From assembly GCA_902464035.1 (NCBI GenBank), contig CABQHT010000069.1:1-8974 (forward strand): a DNA stretch of 8,974 bases, given 5' to 3'. The notes beneath the pieces were generated by a model. The model made no database searches. It was not told where the DNA came from and saw only the letters and a list, made by a program, of their open reading frames with translations. This DNA comes from an uncultured Collinsella sp. Lineage in GTDB: Bacteria; Actinomycetota; Coriobacteriia; Coriobacteriales; Coriobacteriaceae. A program made the translations under genes and the position numbers. The first letter of the stretch is position 1. Each line of letters starts with the position of its first letter. Shown piece by piece: positions 1 through 6,485 of the stretch.

Positions 1-2
1 AG

Positions 3-47
3 ATAGTGGACGAGATAGTCGAGAAGCACGGTCTCAAGAAGGAGTAA
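3..47 (+). CDS. C-terminal tail of an unidentified gene (partial, 5' end outside window)
   Basis: One + strand frame is open from the left edge and ends at TAA (45-47). It reads as a charged, helix-like tail, IVDEIVEKHGLKKE. Of the two other + frames, one stops at once and the other reads through. The position fits a convergent arrangement, because the next gene ends 35 bp further on from the opposite strand. The segment has only 14 codons, so no family can be named, and a chance open frame is possible. Confidence 0.4.
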   Translation: MVDEIVEKHGLKKE

Positions 48-82
48 CATCGGGACTTGCAGCGACGGACCTCAGGACGCTC

Positions 83-1984
83 TTACACCACGTCTGCGCG
101 CGCGACCTGCGCTAGCTGCCAGTATTCGCCGTGCTGGGCTAGGAGCTCCTCGTGGGTGCCGCGTTCGATGATGCGGCCGTGCTCGAGGACCATGATCGCG
201 TCGGCGTCGCGGACGGTGGACAGGCGGTGCGCGATCATAAACGTGGTGCGGCCGCGCATGATGCGGTCCATGCCGCGCTCGATGAGTTTTTCGGTGCGCG
301 TGTCGATGGAGCTTGTGGCCTCGTCCAGGATGAGCACCGGCGGATCGGCCACGGCGACGCGCGCGATAGCAAGGAGCTGGCGTTGGCCTTGTGACAGGTT
401 GGCACCGTCGGCCGTGACCGGCGTGTCGTAGCCTTGCGGCAGACGGCGGATAAACGAGTCAGCGCAGGCGGCCTCTGCGGCGGCGCGCACCTCCTCGTCA
501 GTCGCGTCGAGCTTGCCAAAGCGGATGTTCTGCGCAATGGTGCCACTAAACAGGTGGGTATCCTGCAGCACAATGCCGAGCGACCCACGCAGGCTGGCCT
601 TGGCGATGTGCTTGACGTCGATGCCGTCGTACGTGATCTCGCCGTCATCGACCTCGTAGAAACGGTTGATGAGGTTGGTGATAGTCGTCTTGCCGGCGCC
701 CGTGGAGCCAACAAACGCGATCTTTTGCCCCGGCTTGGCAAACAGGTTGAGGTCCGTGAGCACGCGCGTACCCGGCACGTAGGAAAAGTCCACGGCATGG
801 AAGCGTACGTCGCCGGCAAGCGGGACCAAGCCGCACGTGAGCTCGGTACCGTCGGCAGCCACCGCGCGGCCCGACTCATCAACAGCAGCCACATCATGCA
901 AGTGCCCGTACGCGCCCACGCCCTTGCCCTCGGGAATCTTCCACGCCCACGCGGACTCGCCCGTTTGCACCAGCTCCACGCAGCCCTCGTCCGCCTCGGG
1001 CTCAAGGTCCATTGCGGCAAACAGGCGCTCGGCACCGGCCAGCGCGTTGAGCAAGAAGTTGCCCAGCTGCGTGAACTGGTTGATGGGCATGGCCGCCTGA
1101 CGTACAAAGACCAGGTAGCTCGCGAGCGCGCCCACGTCGGCCAGGCCGTTGATGCAGAGCATGCCGCCCGCCACCGCAACGATCGCGTAGTTGGCATAGC
1201 CGATCACCACAGTCATGGGAACCATCGAGTTGGCGTAGGCCTGCGCGGCGCCACCGGTGCGGCGCAGCTCCTGGTTACGTGCGTCAAAACCGGCAACGTT
1301 AGCCTGCTCGTGGTTAAAGACCTTGATGACCTTTTGACCCGAGACCATCTCCTCAACGTATCCGTCCAAGTCGCCGAGCGACGCCTGTTGGGCGGCAAAG
1401 TAGCGCTTGGAGCGAATACCCGAGTAGCGCGCGTACAGCACGATGGCCGCGTCGCACACGAGCGTGATAATCGTGAGCTGCCAGTTGAGGATGATGAGCA
1501 TGGCCGTGGTGCCGATCACCTGGATGGTCGCCTGAATCACGTTGGCAAAGCTGTTGTTGAGCGCCTCGGAGACCGTGTCGACATCGTTGGTGAAGAAGCT
1601 CATGATGTCGCCCGAGCGCGTGCTGTCGAAATAGCTGAGCGGCAGCGTCTGGATATGCGCGAACAGGTCGCGGCGGATGTCGGACACCACGCGCTGGGCC
1701 GCGCGCACCATGATTTGCGAATAGCCCAGGGCCGAGAGCACGCCCGCAGCGTAGATAGCAGCCGTAAAGAGAACCTGCTTGGTGAGCAGCTCCTCCCCGC
1801 CCGTAGCCAGGCCGTTGACGATGGGGCGCACCATATAGGTGCCGGCAAGGCTCGCGATGGCGGCGATAGAGGCGAGCACACCCACCGCGAGCAGCGAGAA
1901 CTTGGCGTGGCCCATGTAGCTGAGCAGGCGGCGGAGCGTCTGCCCCAGATTGGCCGGACGGGCCTGAGCGGATGTCTTAGGCAT
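83..1984 (-). CDS. ABC exporter half-transporter, canonical ATPase subunit (TMD-NBD, 633 aa)
   Basis: This is a fused membrane and ATPase half-transporter of the multidrug/lipid exporter type (MsbA/LmrA/BmrCD-like), acting in the cytoplasmic membrane. Six membrane segments fill about residues 28-300. The ATPase domain starts near residue 393. It has an A-loop Tyr402, Walker A GSTGAGKTT (Lys432), Q-loop Gln474, signature LSQGQ (530-534), Walker B LILDE (Asp554, catalytic Glu555), D-loop SSID (558-561) and switch His586. All catalytic residues are therefore present, unlike its partner encoded just upstream, so it should supply the consensus-competent Walker B and switch residues of a heterodimer. 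An extra segment of about 60 residues (about 329-392, containing AWAWK) separates the two domains. The frame is open much further upstream, but the start at 1984 is preferred: it has an AGAAGGTG ribosome site 6 nt upstream, and it makes the gene overlap the preceding stop by 8 bp. The substrate is unknown; drugs, lipids or peptides are all possible. Confidence 0.95.
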   Translation of the reverse strand: MPKTSAQARPANLGQTLRRLLSYMGHAKFSLLAVGVLASIAAIASLAGTYMVRPIVNGLATGGEELLTKQVLFTAAIYAAGVLSALGYSQIMVRAAQRVVSDIRRDLFAHIQTLPLSYFDSTRSGDIMSFFTNDVDTVSEALNNSFANVIQATIQVIGTTAMLIILNWQLTIITLVCDAAIVLYARYSGIRSKRYFAAQQASLGDLDGYVEEMVSGQKVIKVFNHEQANVAGFDARNQELRRTGGAAQAYANSMVPMTVVIGYANYAIVAVAGGMLCINGLADVGALASYLVFVRQAAMPINQFTQLGNFLLNALAGAERLFAAMDLEPEADEGCVELVQTGESAWAWKIPEGKGVGAYGHLHDVAAVDESGRAVAADGTELTCGLVPLAGDVRFHAVDFSYVPGTRVLTDLNLFAKPGQKIAFVGSTGAGKTTITNLINRFYEVDDGEITYDGIDVKHIAKASLRGSLGIVLQDTHLFSGTIAQNIRFGKLDATDEEVRAAAEAACADSFIRRLPQGYDTPVTADGANLSQGQRQLLAIARVAVADPPVLILDEATSSIDTRTEKLIERGMDRIMRGRTTFMIAHRLSTVRDADAIMVLEHGRIIERGTHEELLAQHGEYWQLAQVARADVV

Positions 1985-3806
1985 GGCGCTCACCTTCTTT
2001 CTGAGCCTGAAGCGATCCGCATGCGACGGAGGAAAACGGATTATCCGCGCCGTCAGCGTCGCCGGCATCGTCCGCGTCCCCCGCAAACTCCATCTGCGAG
2101 GCGTAAATCTCCTGGTAGATGTTGTCATCCGCCAGCAATTCCTCATGCGTGCCCACGCCGTGAACACGCCCGTCGTCCAGAACCACAATGCGATCGGCAT
2201 CCATCACGCTCGCGATGCGCTGGGCGATGATGATCACGGTCGTATCGGGAATCTGCGCGATGTGCTCGCGGATCTTGGCGTCGGTCGCCATATCGACCGC
2301 GCTGGTGGAGTCGTCAAAAATGAGCACGCGCGGATGCTTGAGCAGCGTGCGCGCAATGCACAGGCGCTGCTTCTGTCCGCCCGAAACACCGGCTCCGCCC
2401 TGGCCCAACTCGCCATCCAGCCCGCCGATGCGGTCCAGGAACTCGTCCACGCACGCCGCGCGGCAGGCACGCAGCAGCTCCTCGTCGGTGGCATCGGGCG
2501 CGCCCCACCGCAGGTTCTCGCGCACCGTGCCCGTAAACAGCACGTTCTTTTGCAGCACAATACCCACGGCATCGCGCAGGGCAACCAGGTCGTAGTCGCG
2601 CACGTCACGCCCGCCCACGAGCACGGCGCCCTCGGTCGCATCGTACAGGCGCGCGATGAGCTGCACGAGCGAGCTCTTGCCCGAGCCCGTGCCGCCGAGC
2701 ACGCCCACCGTGGAGCCCGGCTCAATACGAAGGTCGATATGCTCGAGCACATCCTCGGCAGCATCCGCGCGGTACTTAAACGACACGTCGCGGAACTCAA
2801 CGCTTCCGTCGGCAACCTCGCGCACCGCCGCGTCTGCCGCAGGTGCCTGGATGAGCGATTGCTCGTCAATCACTCGCGAAATGCGCTCCACGCTGGCGAG
2901 CGCGCGCGTGAGCAGCAAAAACACGTTGGAGATCATCATGAGCGAGTTCATGATCAGCAGCACGTAGCTCATAAAGCCCGTGAGTGAACCCACGCCCAGC
3001 TCGCCGGCGATAATCATGCGCCCGCCGATCCACAGGATGGAGATGGCGGCCACATACATCGACAGTTGAAACACCGGCAGGTTGAGTACGGCGTTGCCAA
3101 AGGTCTTCGTCGCTGTGTGCGCGAGCTCGGTATTGACGGCGTCGAACTTGGCCTCCTCGTGCTCGGCGCGCACATACGCCTTGACGGCGCGCACGGCGGT
3201 GAGGTCCTCCTGCACCACGCCGTTGAGGTGGTCCATCGAGATCTGCAGCTGGCGGTAGAGCGGACTGACGCGATAGGTGATAACGCCCAGCACGATCGCC
3301 AGCACCGGCAGGATGATCGCGAAAACGGTGGCGAGCGGACGCGACAGCACCAGCGCATAGACCAAGCCGACGATGAGCGTCACGGGACCGCGCACCATGG
3401 GGCGAAAGCCATTGCCGATGGCATTTTGGATGACGGTGATGTCGGTGGTCATGCGCGTGACGAGCGAGCTGGCGTCGTAGTTGTCCAGATTGCCAAAAGC
3501 GAGCGTCTGGATCTTGCGGTACTCGGCCTCGCGCAGGTTAGCGCCCAGCCCCGAGGCAACGCGAGCAGACGTGCGTGCATAGCCCAAGCCAAGTACCAGC
3601 GAACATGCGGCGCATACCAGCATATACGCGCCCTGCAACAGCATGTAGTTGATGTCGCCCGTGGGCACGCCCACATCGATGATATTTGCCATGATGACCG
3701 GGATAAACAGCTCGAGCGCCGTCTCGGCCGTCACAAAGAGCACGCCGAGTATGGCATCGCGGCGGTATGCCCCCAGATAGGAAAACAGAATCTTGAGATT
3801 GCGCAC
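1977..3806 (-). CDS. ABC exporter half-transporter, degenerate ATPase subunit (TMD-NBD, 609 aa)
   Basis: This is the first gene of the operon and the partner of the downstream half-transporter. About six membrane segments lie in residues 15-300, followed by an ATPase domain from about residue 335. It has Tyr345 (A-loop), Walker A GGTGSGKSS (371-379, Lys377), Q-loop Gln419, signature VSGGQ (474-478), Walker B LIFDD (Asp498) and D-loop SAVD (502-505). Two key positions are altered: Asp499 replaces the catalytic Glu, and Gln529 (IIIAQR) replaces the switch His. The same pair of changes is known from the degenerate subunit of heterodimeric exporters such as TM287/288, so an obligate heterodimer is inferred. 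The C-terminus carries an Asp/Ala-rich stretch (576-588). The start is GTG at 3804-3806, 9 nt after a G-rich GGGGGA ribosome-site-like run. A nearby ATG (3814-3816) is out of frame. The last 8 bp overlap the next gene, so translation is probably coupled. Confidence 0.95.
   Translation of the reverse strand: MRNLKILFSYLGAYRRDAILGVLFVTAETALELFIPVIMANIIDVGVPTGDINYMLLQGAYMLVCAACSLVLGLGYARTSARVASGLGANLREAEYRKIQTLAFGNLDNYDASSLVTRMTTDITVIQNAIGNGFRPMVRGPVTLIVGLVYALVLSRPLATVFAIILPVLAIVLGVITYRVSPLYRQLQISMDHLNGVVQEDLTAVRAVKAYVRAEHEEAKFDAVNTELAHTATKTFGNAVLNLPVFQLSMYVAAISILWIGGRMIIAGELGVGSLTGFMSYVLLIMNSLMMISNVFLLLTRALASVERISRVIDEQSLIQAPAADAAVREVADGSVEFRDVSFKYRADAAEDVLEHIDLRIEPGSTVGVLGGTGSGKSSLVQLIARLYDATEGAVLVGGRDVRDYDLVALRDAVGIVLQKNVLFTGTVRENLRWGAPDATDEELLRACRAACVDEFLDRIGGLDGELGQGGAGVSGGQKQRLCIARTLLKHPRVLIFDDSTSAVDMATDAKIREHIAQIPDTTVIIIAQRIASVMDADRIVVLDDGRVHGVGTHEELLADDNIYQEIYASQMEFAGDADDAGDADGADNPFSSVACGSLQAQKEGERHA
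1991..1998 (-). promoter_or_regulatory. Ribosome binding site deciding the start of the second ABC gene
   Basis: On the - strand this reads AGAAGGTG, 6 nt before the ATG at 1984. It lies inside the coding end of the upstream ABC gene. It rules out the longer reading of the second ABC gene, whose first 72 codons would overlap the upstream gene and look like out-of-frame sequence (Arg, Thr and Trp rich). Confidence 0.8.
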
Positions 3807-3839
3807 GCAGGTTCATCCCCCATCAAACGTTGTTCGCAA

Positions 3840-3875
3840 ACGCACGTATTATGGCGCGCCGCGTGGCGGTGTCAA
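3840..3875 (-). promoter_or_regulatory. Promoter of the ABC exporter operon
   Basis: On the - strand there is a perfect -35 box TTGACA (3875-3870). A -10 box CATAAT (3853-3848) follows after 16 bp, or ATAATA (3852-3847) after 17 bp. Transcription would start near 3840, giving a leader of about 35 nt before the GTG start at 3806. The spacer is very GC-rich and includes GGCGCGCC. This is a standard-spaced promoter, unlike the MATE promoter on the other side of the region. Confidence 0.75.
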
Positions 3876-3882
3876 GTGTTCC

Positions 3883-3894
3883 GAAATCGATTTC
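3883..3894. repeat. Perfect 12-bp palindrome upstream of the ABC promoter
   Basis: GAAATCGATTTC is its own reverse complement. It lies 8 bp upstream of the -35 box of the ABC operon promoter, where an activator or a repressor dimer could bind. No regulator for it is encoded next to the ABC genes. The flanking bases do not extend the symmetry, so it could be chance. Confidence 0.4.
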
Positions 3895-3994
3895 TGCAAG
3901 GCTGGTGCAGGCGCCATGCTCGCAGGGCGCACGTCCGTATTCAATTAGAAATGAACGCGAGCGCGATTTTTTCGCCCCACCGGCAACATGGACC

Positions 3995-4030
3995 TTGACT
4001 CTACAATCGTTGTAGGGTTTTCACTACACT
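3995..4030 (+). promoter_or_regulatory. MATE-merR operon promoter with MerR-type operator
   Basis: A -35 box TTGACT (3995-4000) is followed by a dyad with perfect 6-bp arms CTACAA and TTGTAG around TCG (4001-4015). Allowing one mismatch, the arms extend to 9 bp (3998-4018). The -10 is either TTCACT (4020-4025) after a 19-bp spacer or TACACT (4025-4030) after 24 bp. MerR-family promoters are known for a dyad placed between -35 and -10 with an over-long 19-20 bp spacer, which the regulator untwists when it binds its inducer. The MerR-family gene at 5469 in the same transcription unit is the obvious candidate to bind here, so autoregulation is inferred. Confidence 0.7.
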
Positions 4031-4067
4031 GGTACGCAAACGATCTAAGCCAGAAAGTGCCCCGCCC

Positions 4068-5414
4068 ATGGAACACGACCTCACACGCGGCAATGTCCTC
4101 AAGACCATCGCGGTCTTTGCCCTGCCCTATATGCTCTCGTACTTTTTGCAGATGCTCTACGGCATGGCCGACCTGTACTTTATCGGACAGTTTAGCGGTG
4201 CCGCCGGCATCACCGCCGTGGGCAACGGTGCGCAGACGCTCTATATCATTACCGTGACGCTCGTGGGCCTGGCCATGGGAACGACGGTCATCGTCGGCCA
4301 CGCCGTGGGCTCGCGCCGCTTTGACCGTGCCGAGGCAGCCATCGGCAACACCATCACGCTCTTTATGGGCGTCTCGATGGTGCTGGCCGCGCTCTTGCTC
4401 GCGCTGTGCCCGCAAATCGTAGCGCTCATCGGCACGCCGGCCGAAGCCGTCGAAGGCACTGCCGCCTACCTGCGCATCTGCTTTATCGGCATACCGTGCA
4501 TCGCCGCATACAACATCCTCTCGGCCATCTTTCGCGGCCTGGGCGATTCGCGCTCGCCCATGTACGTGATCGGCGTGGCGTGCATCATTAATATCGCGCT
4601 TGATTTTCTGTTTATCGGTCACATGGGACTCGGCCCCGTGGGCGCGGCTCTCGGCACGGTGATCGCGCAGACGTCAAGTGTGGCCCTTGCGCTCGTGTGG
4701 CTCAAGAGCCGCCGCACAAACATCCATGTCAAGCGCAGCGACCTGCGCCCCCAGCCCGAGGTGCTCGGCAGCATTCTTAAGATCGGCGTGCCCGTGGCCG
4801 TGCAGGACGGCTGCATCCAGGTGGCGTTTATGTTTATCACCGTCATCGCCAACCATCGCGGCCTGGTCGACGCCGCCGCCGTGGGCCTGGTCGAGAAGAT
4901 GATCAGCTTTTTGTTCATTGTGCCGAGTTCCATGGGCGCTACCGTCAGCGCACTCACGGCGCAAAACGCCGGCGCGGGCAAGGGCGACCGCGCGCGTCAG
5001 GTACTCAAGGACGCCATGACCATCTCGGTGGTGTACGGCTGCCTGATCACGGTGCTGATGTGGCTGGTGGCGCCGGCGTTTATCGGCTTTTTTGCCAAGG
5101 ACGCTGCAGTAGTCGCCGCCGGTACCGGCTATATGCGCAGCTATATTTTCGACGCAATTTTTGCCGGCATCCACATTTGCTTTAGCGGCTTTTTCGCCGC
5201 ATACGGCAAGAGCTACATCGGCTTTGCGCACAACGTGCTGGCCGTGGCCCTCATTCGCGTGCCCGGCGCTTGGCTGCTGTCGAACGCCTATTCCGACACG
5301 CTGTTCCCCATGGGTATCGCCTCGCCGTGCGGGTCGATTCTGTCGGCGGTCATCTGCGTGATTGCATTTACCGTGCTCAACCGCCGCGGAACTTTTGGCA
5401 AGCTGGTGGCGTAG
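4068..5414 (+). CDS. MATE family multidrug efflux transporter (448 aa)
   Basis: This integral membrane antiporter exports cationic drugs or metabolites in exchange for Na+ or H+. It has the usual MATE length and two homologous halves of about six membrane segments each (about residues 12-213 and 235-440). Family-typical sequence includes LPYMLSYFLQMLYGMADLYF (19-38, first helix), GLGDSRSPMY (157-166), IALDFLFI (176-183) and GPVGAALGTVIAQ (189-201). The whole frame is intact and there is no signal peptide. The start at 4068 follows a weak AGAAAGTG ribosome site, and no ATG or GTG lies in frame just upstream. The regulator gene follows 54 bp downstream on the same strand with no terminator between them, so the two form an operon. 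The exact subgroup (NorM, DinF or MepA-like) and the substrate cannot be settled by eye; MepA/DinF-like is most likely. Confidence 0.95.
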   Translation: MEHDLTRGNVLKTIAVFALPYMLSYFLQMLYGMADLYFIGQFSGAAGITAVGNGAQTLYIITVTLVGLAMGTTVIVGHAVGSRRFDRAEAAIGNTITLFMGVSMVLAALLLALCPQIVALIGTPAEAVEGTAAYLRICFIGIPCIAAYNILSAIFRGLGDSRSPMYVIGVACIINIALDFLFIGHMGLGPVGAALGTVIAQTSSVALALVWLKSRRTNIHVKRSDLRPQPEVLGSILKIGVPVAVQDGCIQVAFMFITVIANHRGLVDAAAVGLVEKMISFLFIVPSSMGATVSALTAQNAGAGKGDRARQVLKDAMTISVVYGCLITVLMWLVAPAFIGFFAKDAAVVAAGTGYMRSYIFDAIFAGIHICFSGFFAAYGKSYIGFAHNVLAVALIRVPGAWLLSNAYSDTLFPMGIASPCGSILSAVICVIAFTVLNRRGTFGKLVA

Positions 5415-5468
5415 CGAGGCGACGCGAGCCTGGCGCCCCTCCCCGACCCTATTGAAAGGAGCGTTCCT

Positions 5469-6314
5469 ATGGCCGACATGCCAAGCGAACACACCGAGGG
5501 CCTGCTCCGCATTGGCGAGGTGGCGCGCCTGCTCAATTTGAGCGTGGGCACACTGCGTCATTACGAGCAGATGGGGCTGTTAGAGCCAGCATATGTCGAT
5601 CAGGCGAGTGGGTACCGCTACTACGGAACGCGACAGCTCTCCACGCTCAACACCATCGGCAACCTGCGCGTTCTCGACTTGCCGTTGGCGCAAATTCGCG
5701 AGTTTGTCACTACGCGCGATATGGATTTGATGCAACGGCAACTGACCAAGCAACAGGAGTTAATTGAGCACAAGCGGCGTGAGTTGGAGCGCATGTCGCG
5801 CAAGATTGACCAGCGGCTTGCCTTGCTTCATGGCGCTTTGAATGCCGATCTCGACACCATTAGCGAAATCGAGGAACCCGAACTTCGCTGCGCCACGCTG
5901 CACGAGCGCGTCAATCCCACCGACGCCTATTCGCTGGGATGGCATATCCGCCAGCTTCAGCAGGGACAGCACGAAACCTTTGCCTATCTGGGCAATCTGG
6001 GTGTAGGTATCGCGCCCGAGCGCCTTGCCACCGGTGACTTTGATGGCTACGACGAGGTCTTTCTGCTGCTCGATGACACGGATGACTACCTGGGAGACGT
6101 CGAAGTTCGGCCCGCTGCACGTTGCCTGACGGTCAGCTTCCGCGGCACGCACGGGCAGGCAGCTCCGCGCTACGAGCGCTTACTCGATTACATGCGCGAA
6201 CACAACCTGTCCCCCGCCGGCCCCTCGCGCGAGATCGCCCTCATCGACGACATCATCAGCGACGACCCGGCGACCTACGTAACGCAGATCACAGTGCCTG
6301 TGTCACTAGACTAA
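5469..6314 (+). CDS. MerR family regulator with GyrI-like effector domain, BmrR/TipA type (281 aa)
   Basis: This is a ligand-responsive transcription activator. The N-terminal winged helix domain (about 13-80) has the MerR hallmarks RIGEVARLLNLSVGTLRHYE and the wing SGYRYYG (47-53). A dimerising coiled coil follows (about 85-122, QQELIEHKRRELERMSRK). The C-terminal GyrI-like/BmrR effector-binding domain (about 134-278) ends with the typical strand YVTQITVPV. Proteins of this layout bind bulky hydrophobic or cationic compounds and switch on efflux genes, which fits the MATE gene just upstream and the dyad in its promoter. AAAGGAG (5455-5461) lies 7 nt before the ATG, which favours this start over the ATG three codons later. 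Codon use is somewhat less GC-rich in the middle of the gene than in its neighbours, with TTA codons near 5580 and 5760. The last 9 bp overlap a small gene on the other strand. Confidence 0.95.
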   Translation: MADMPSEHTEGLLRIGEVARLLNLSVGTLRHYEQMGLLEPAYVDQASGYRYYGTRQLSTLNTIGNLRVLDLPLAQIREFVTTRDMDLMQRQLTKQQELIEHKRRELERMSRKIDQRLALLHGALNADLDTISEIEEPELRCATLHERVNPTDAYSLGWHIRQLQQGQHETFAYLGNLGVGIAPERLATGDFDGYDEVFLLLDDTDDYLGDVEVRPAARCLTVSFRGTHGQAAPRYERLLDYMREHNLSPAGPSREIALIDDIISDDPATYVTQITVPVSLD

Positions 6315-6485
6315 GCGGAGCTTCAACTCCAGCTCAGCCAACGCCTCAAATGCATCGCGGGACATTCCTGCTGCGCGCTCGCGCTCGGCAACACGAATTC
6401 GCGCCATCAGGTGCTCTTTTGCCTGCGTTTGGGAGCGCCTCGTACGCCCCTCCGCCTGCGAGTAATTGTGGTTCTCGATATCCAT
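6306..6485 (-). CDS. Small hypothetical protein (59 aa) translationally coupled to ligA
   Basis: The ATG at 6485-6483 shares one base with the ligA stop (TAATG), and the frame stays open to TAG at 6308-6306. The protein starts MDIENHNYSQAEGR and is rich in Arg and Glu, with a predicted helical run of type ARIRVAERERAAGMSRDAFE (residues 28-47) and a Leu-rich end. It has no Cys, signal peptide or membrane segment. By hand count, 41 of its 59 sense codons end in G or C, which suits coding in this genome. It fills the whole gap between ligA and the merR gene. Only a poor ribosome site (CAGGCG) precedes the ATG, so translation probably depends on ribosomes finishing ligA. I do not recognise the family. 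A small DNA-binding or antitoxin-like protein is conceivable, but nothing shows that. It could also be a chance open frame. Confidence 0.6.
   Translation of the reverse strand: MDIENHNYSQAEGRTRRSQTQAKEHLMARIRVAERERAAGMSRDAFEALAELELKLRLV

Noticed and set aside
48..82. Expected bidirectional terminator between the left partial gene and the ABC operon
   Set aside because: The 35 bp hold no convincing hairpin or T-run, so no terminator is called.
1985..2200. 72-codon N-terminal extension of the second ABC gene
   Set aside because: It runs over the coding end of the upstream ABC gene in another frame, reads as Arg/Thr/Trp-rich nonsense, and lacks a ribosome site as good as the one before 1984.
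434..2230. Long open frame on the + strand opposite the ABC genes (about 598 codons)
   Set aside because: It is antisense to strong ABC domain sequence, its product is His/Arg/Val-rich with no family features, and such mirror frames are expected in GC-rich coding DNA.
3859..3869. Short inverted repeat CCGC-GTG-GCGG inside the ABC promoter spacer
   Set aside because: With 4-bp arms in GC-rich DNA it is easily chance, and the 16-bp spacer is not the MerR type.
3966..3972. T-run after a GC-rich GCGAGCGCG sequence, like a terminator on the + strand
   Set aside because: The possible stem is only 3-4 bp, and no + strand gene ends before it in this intergenic region.
6318..6335. GAGCT...AGCTC inverted repeat after the merR stop
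   Set aside because: It has a 5-bp stem with no T-run on either strand and lies inside the coding frame of the small gene.
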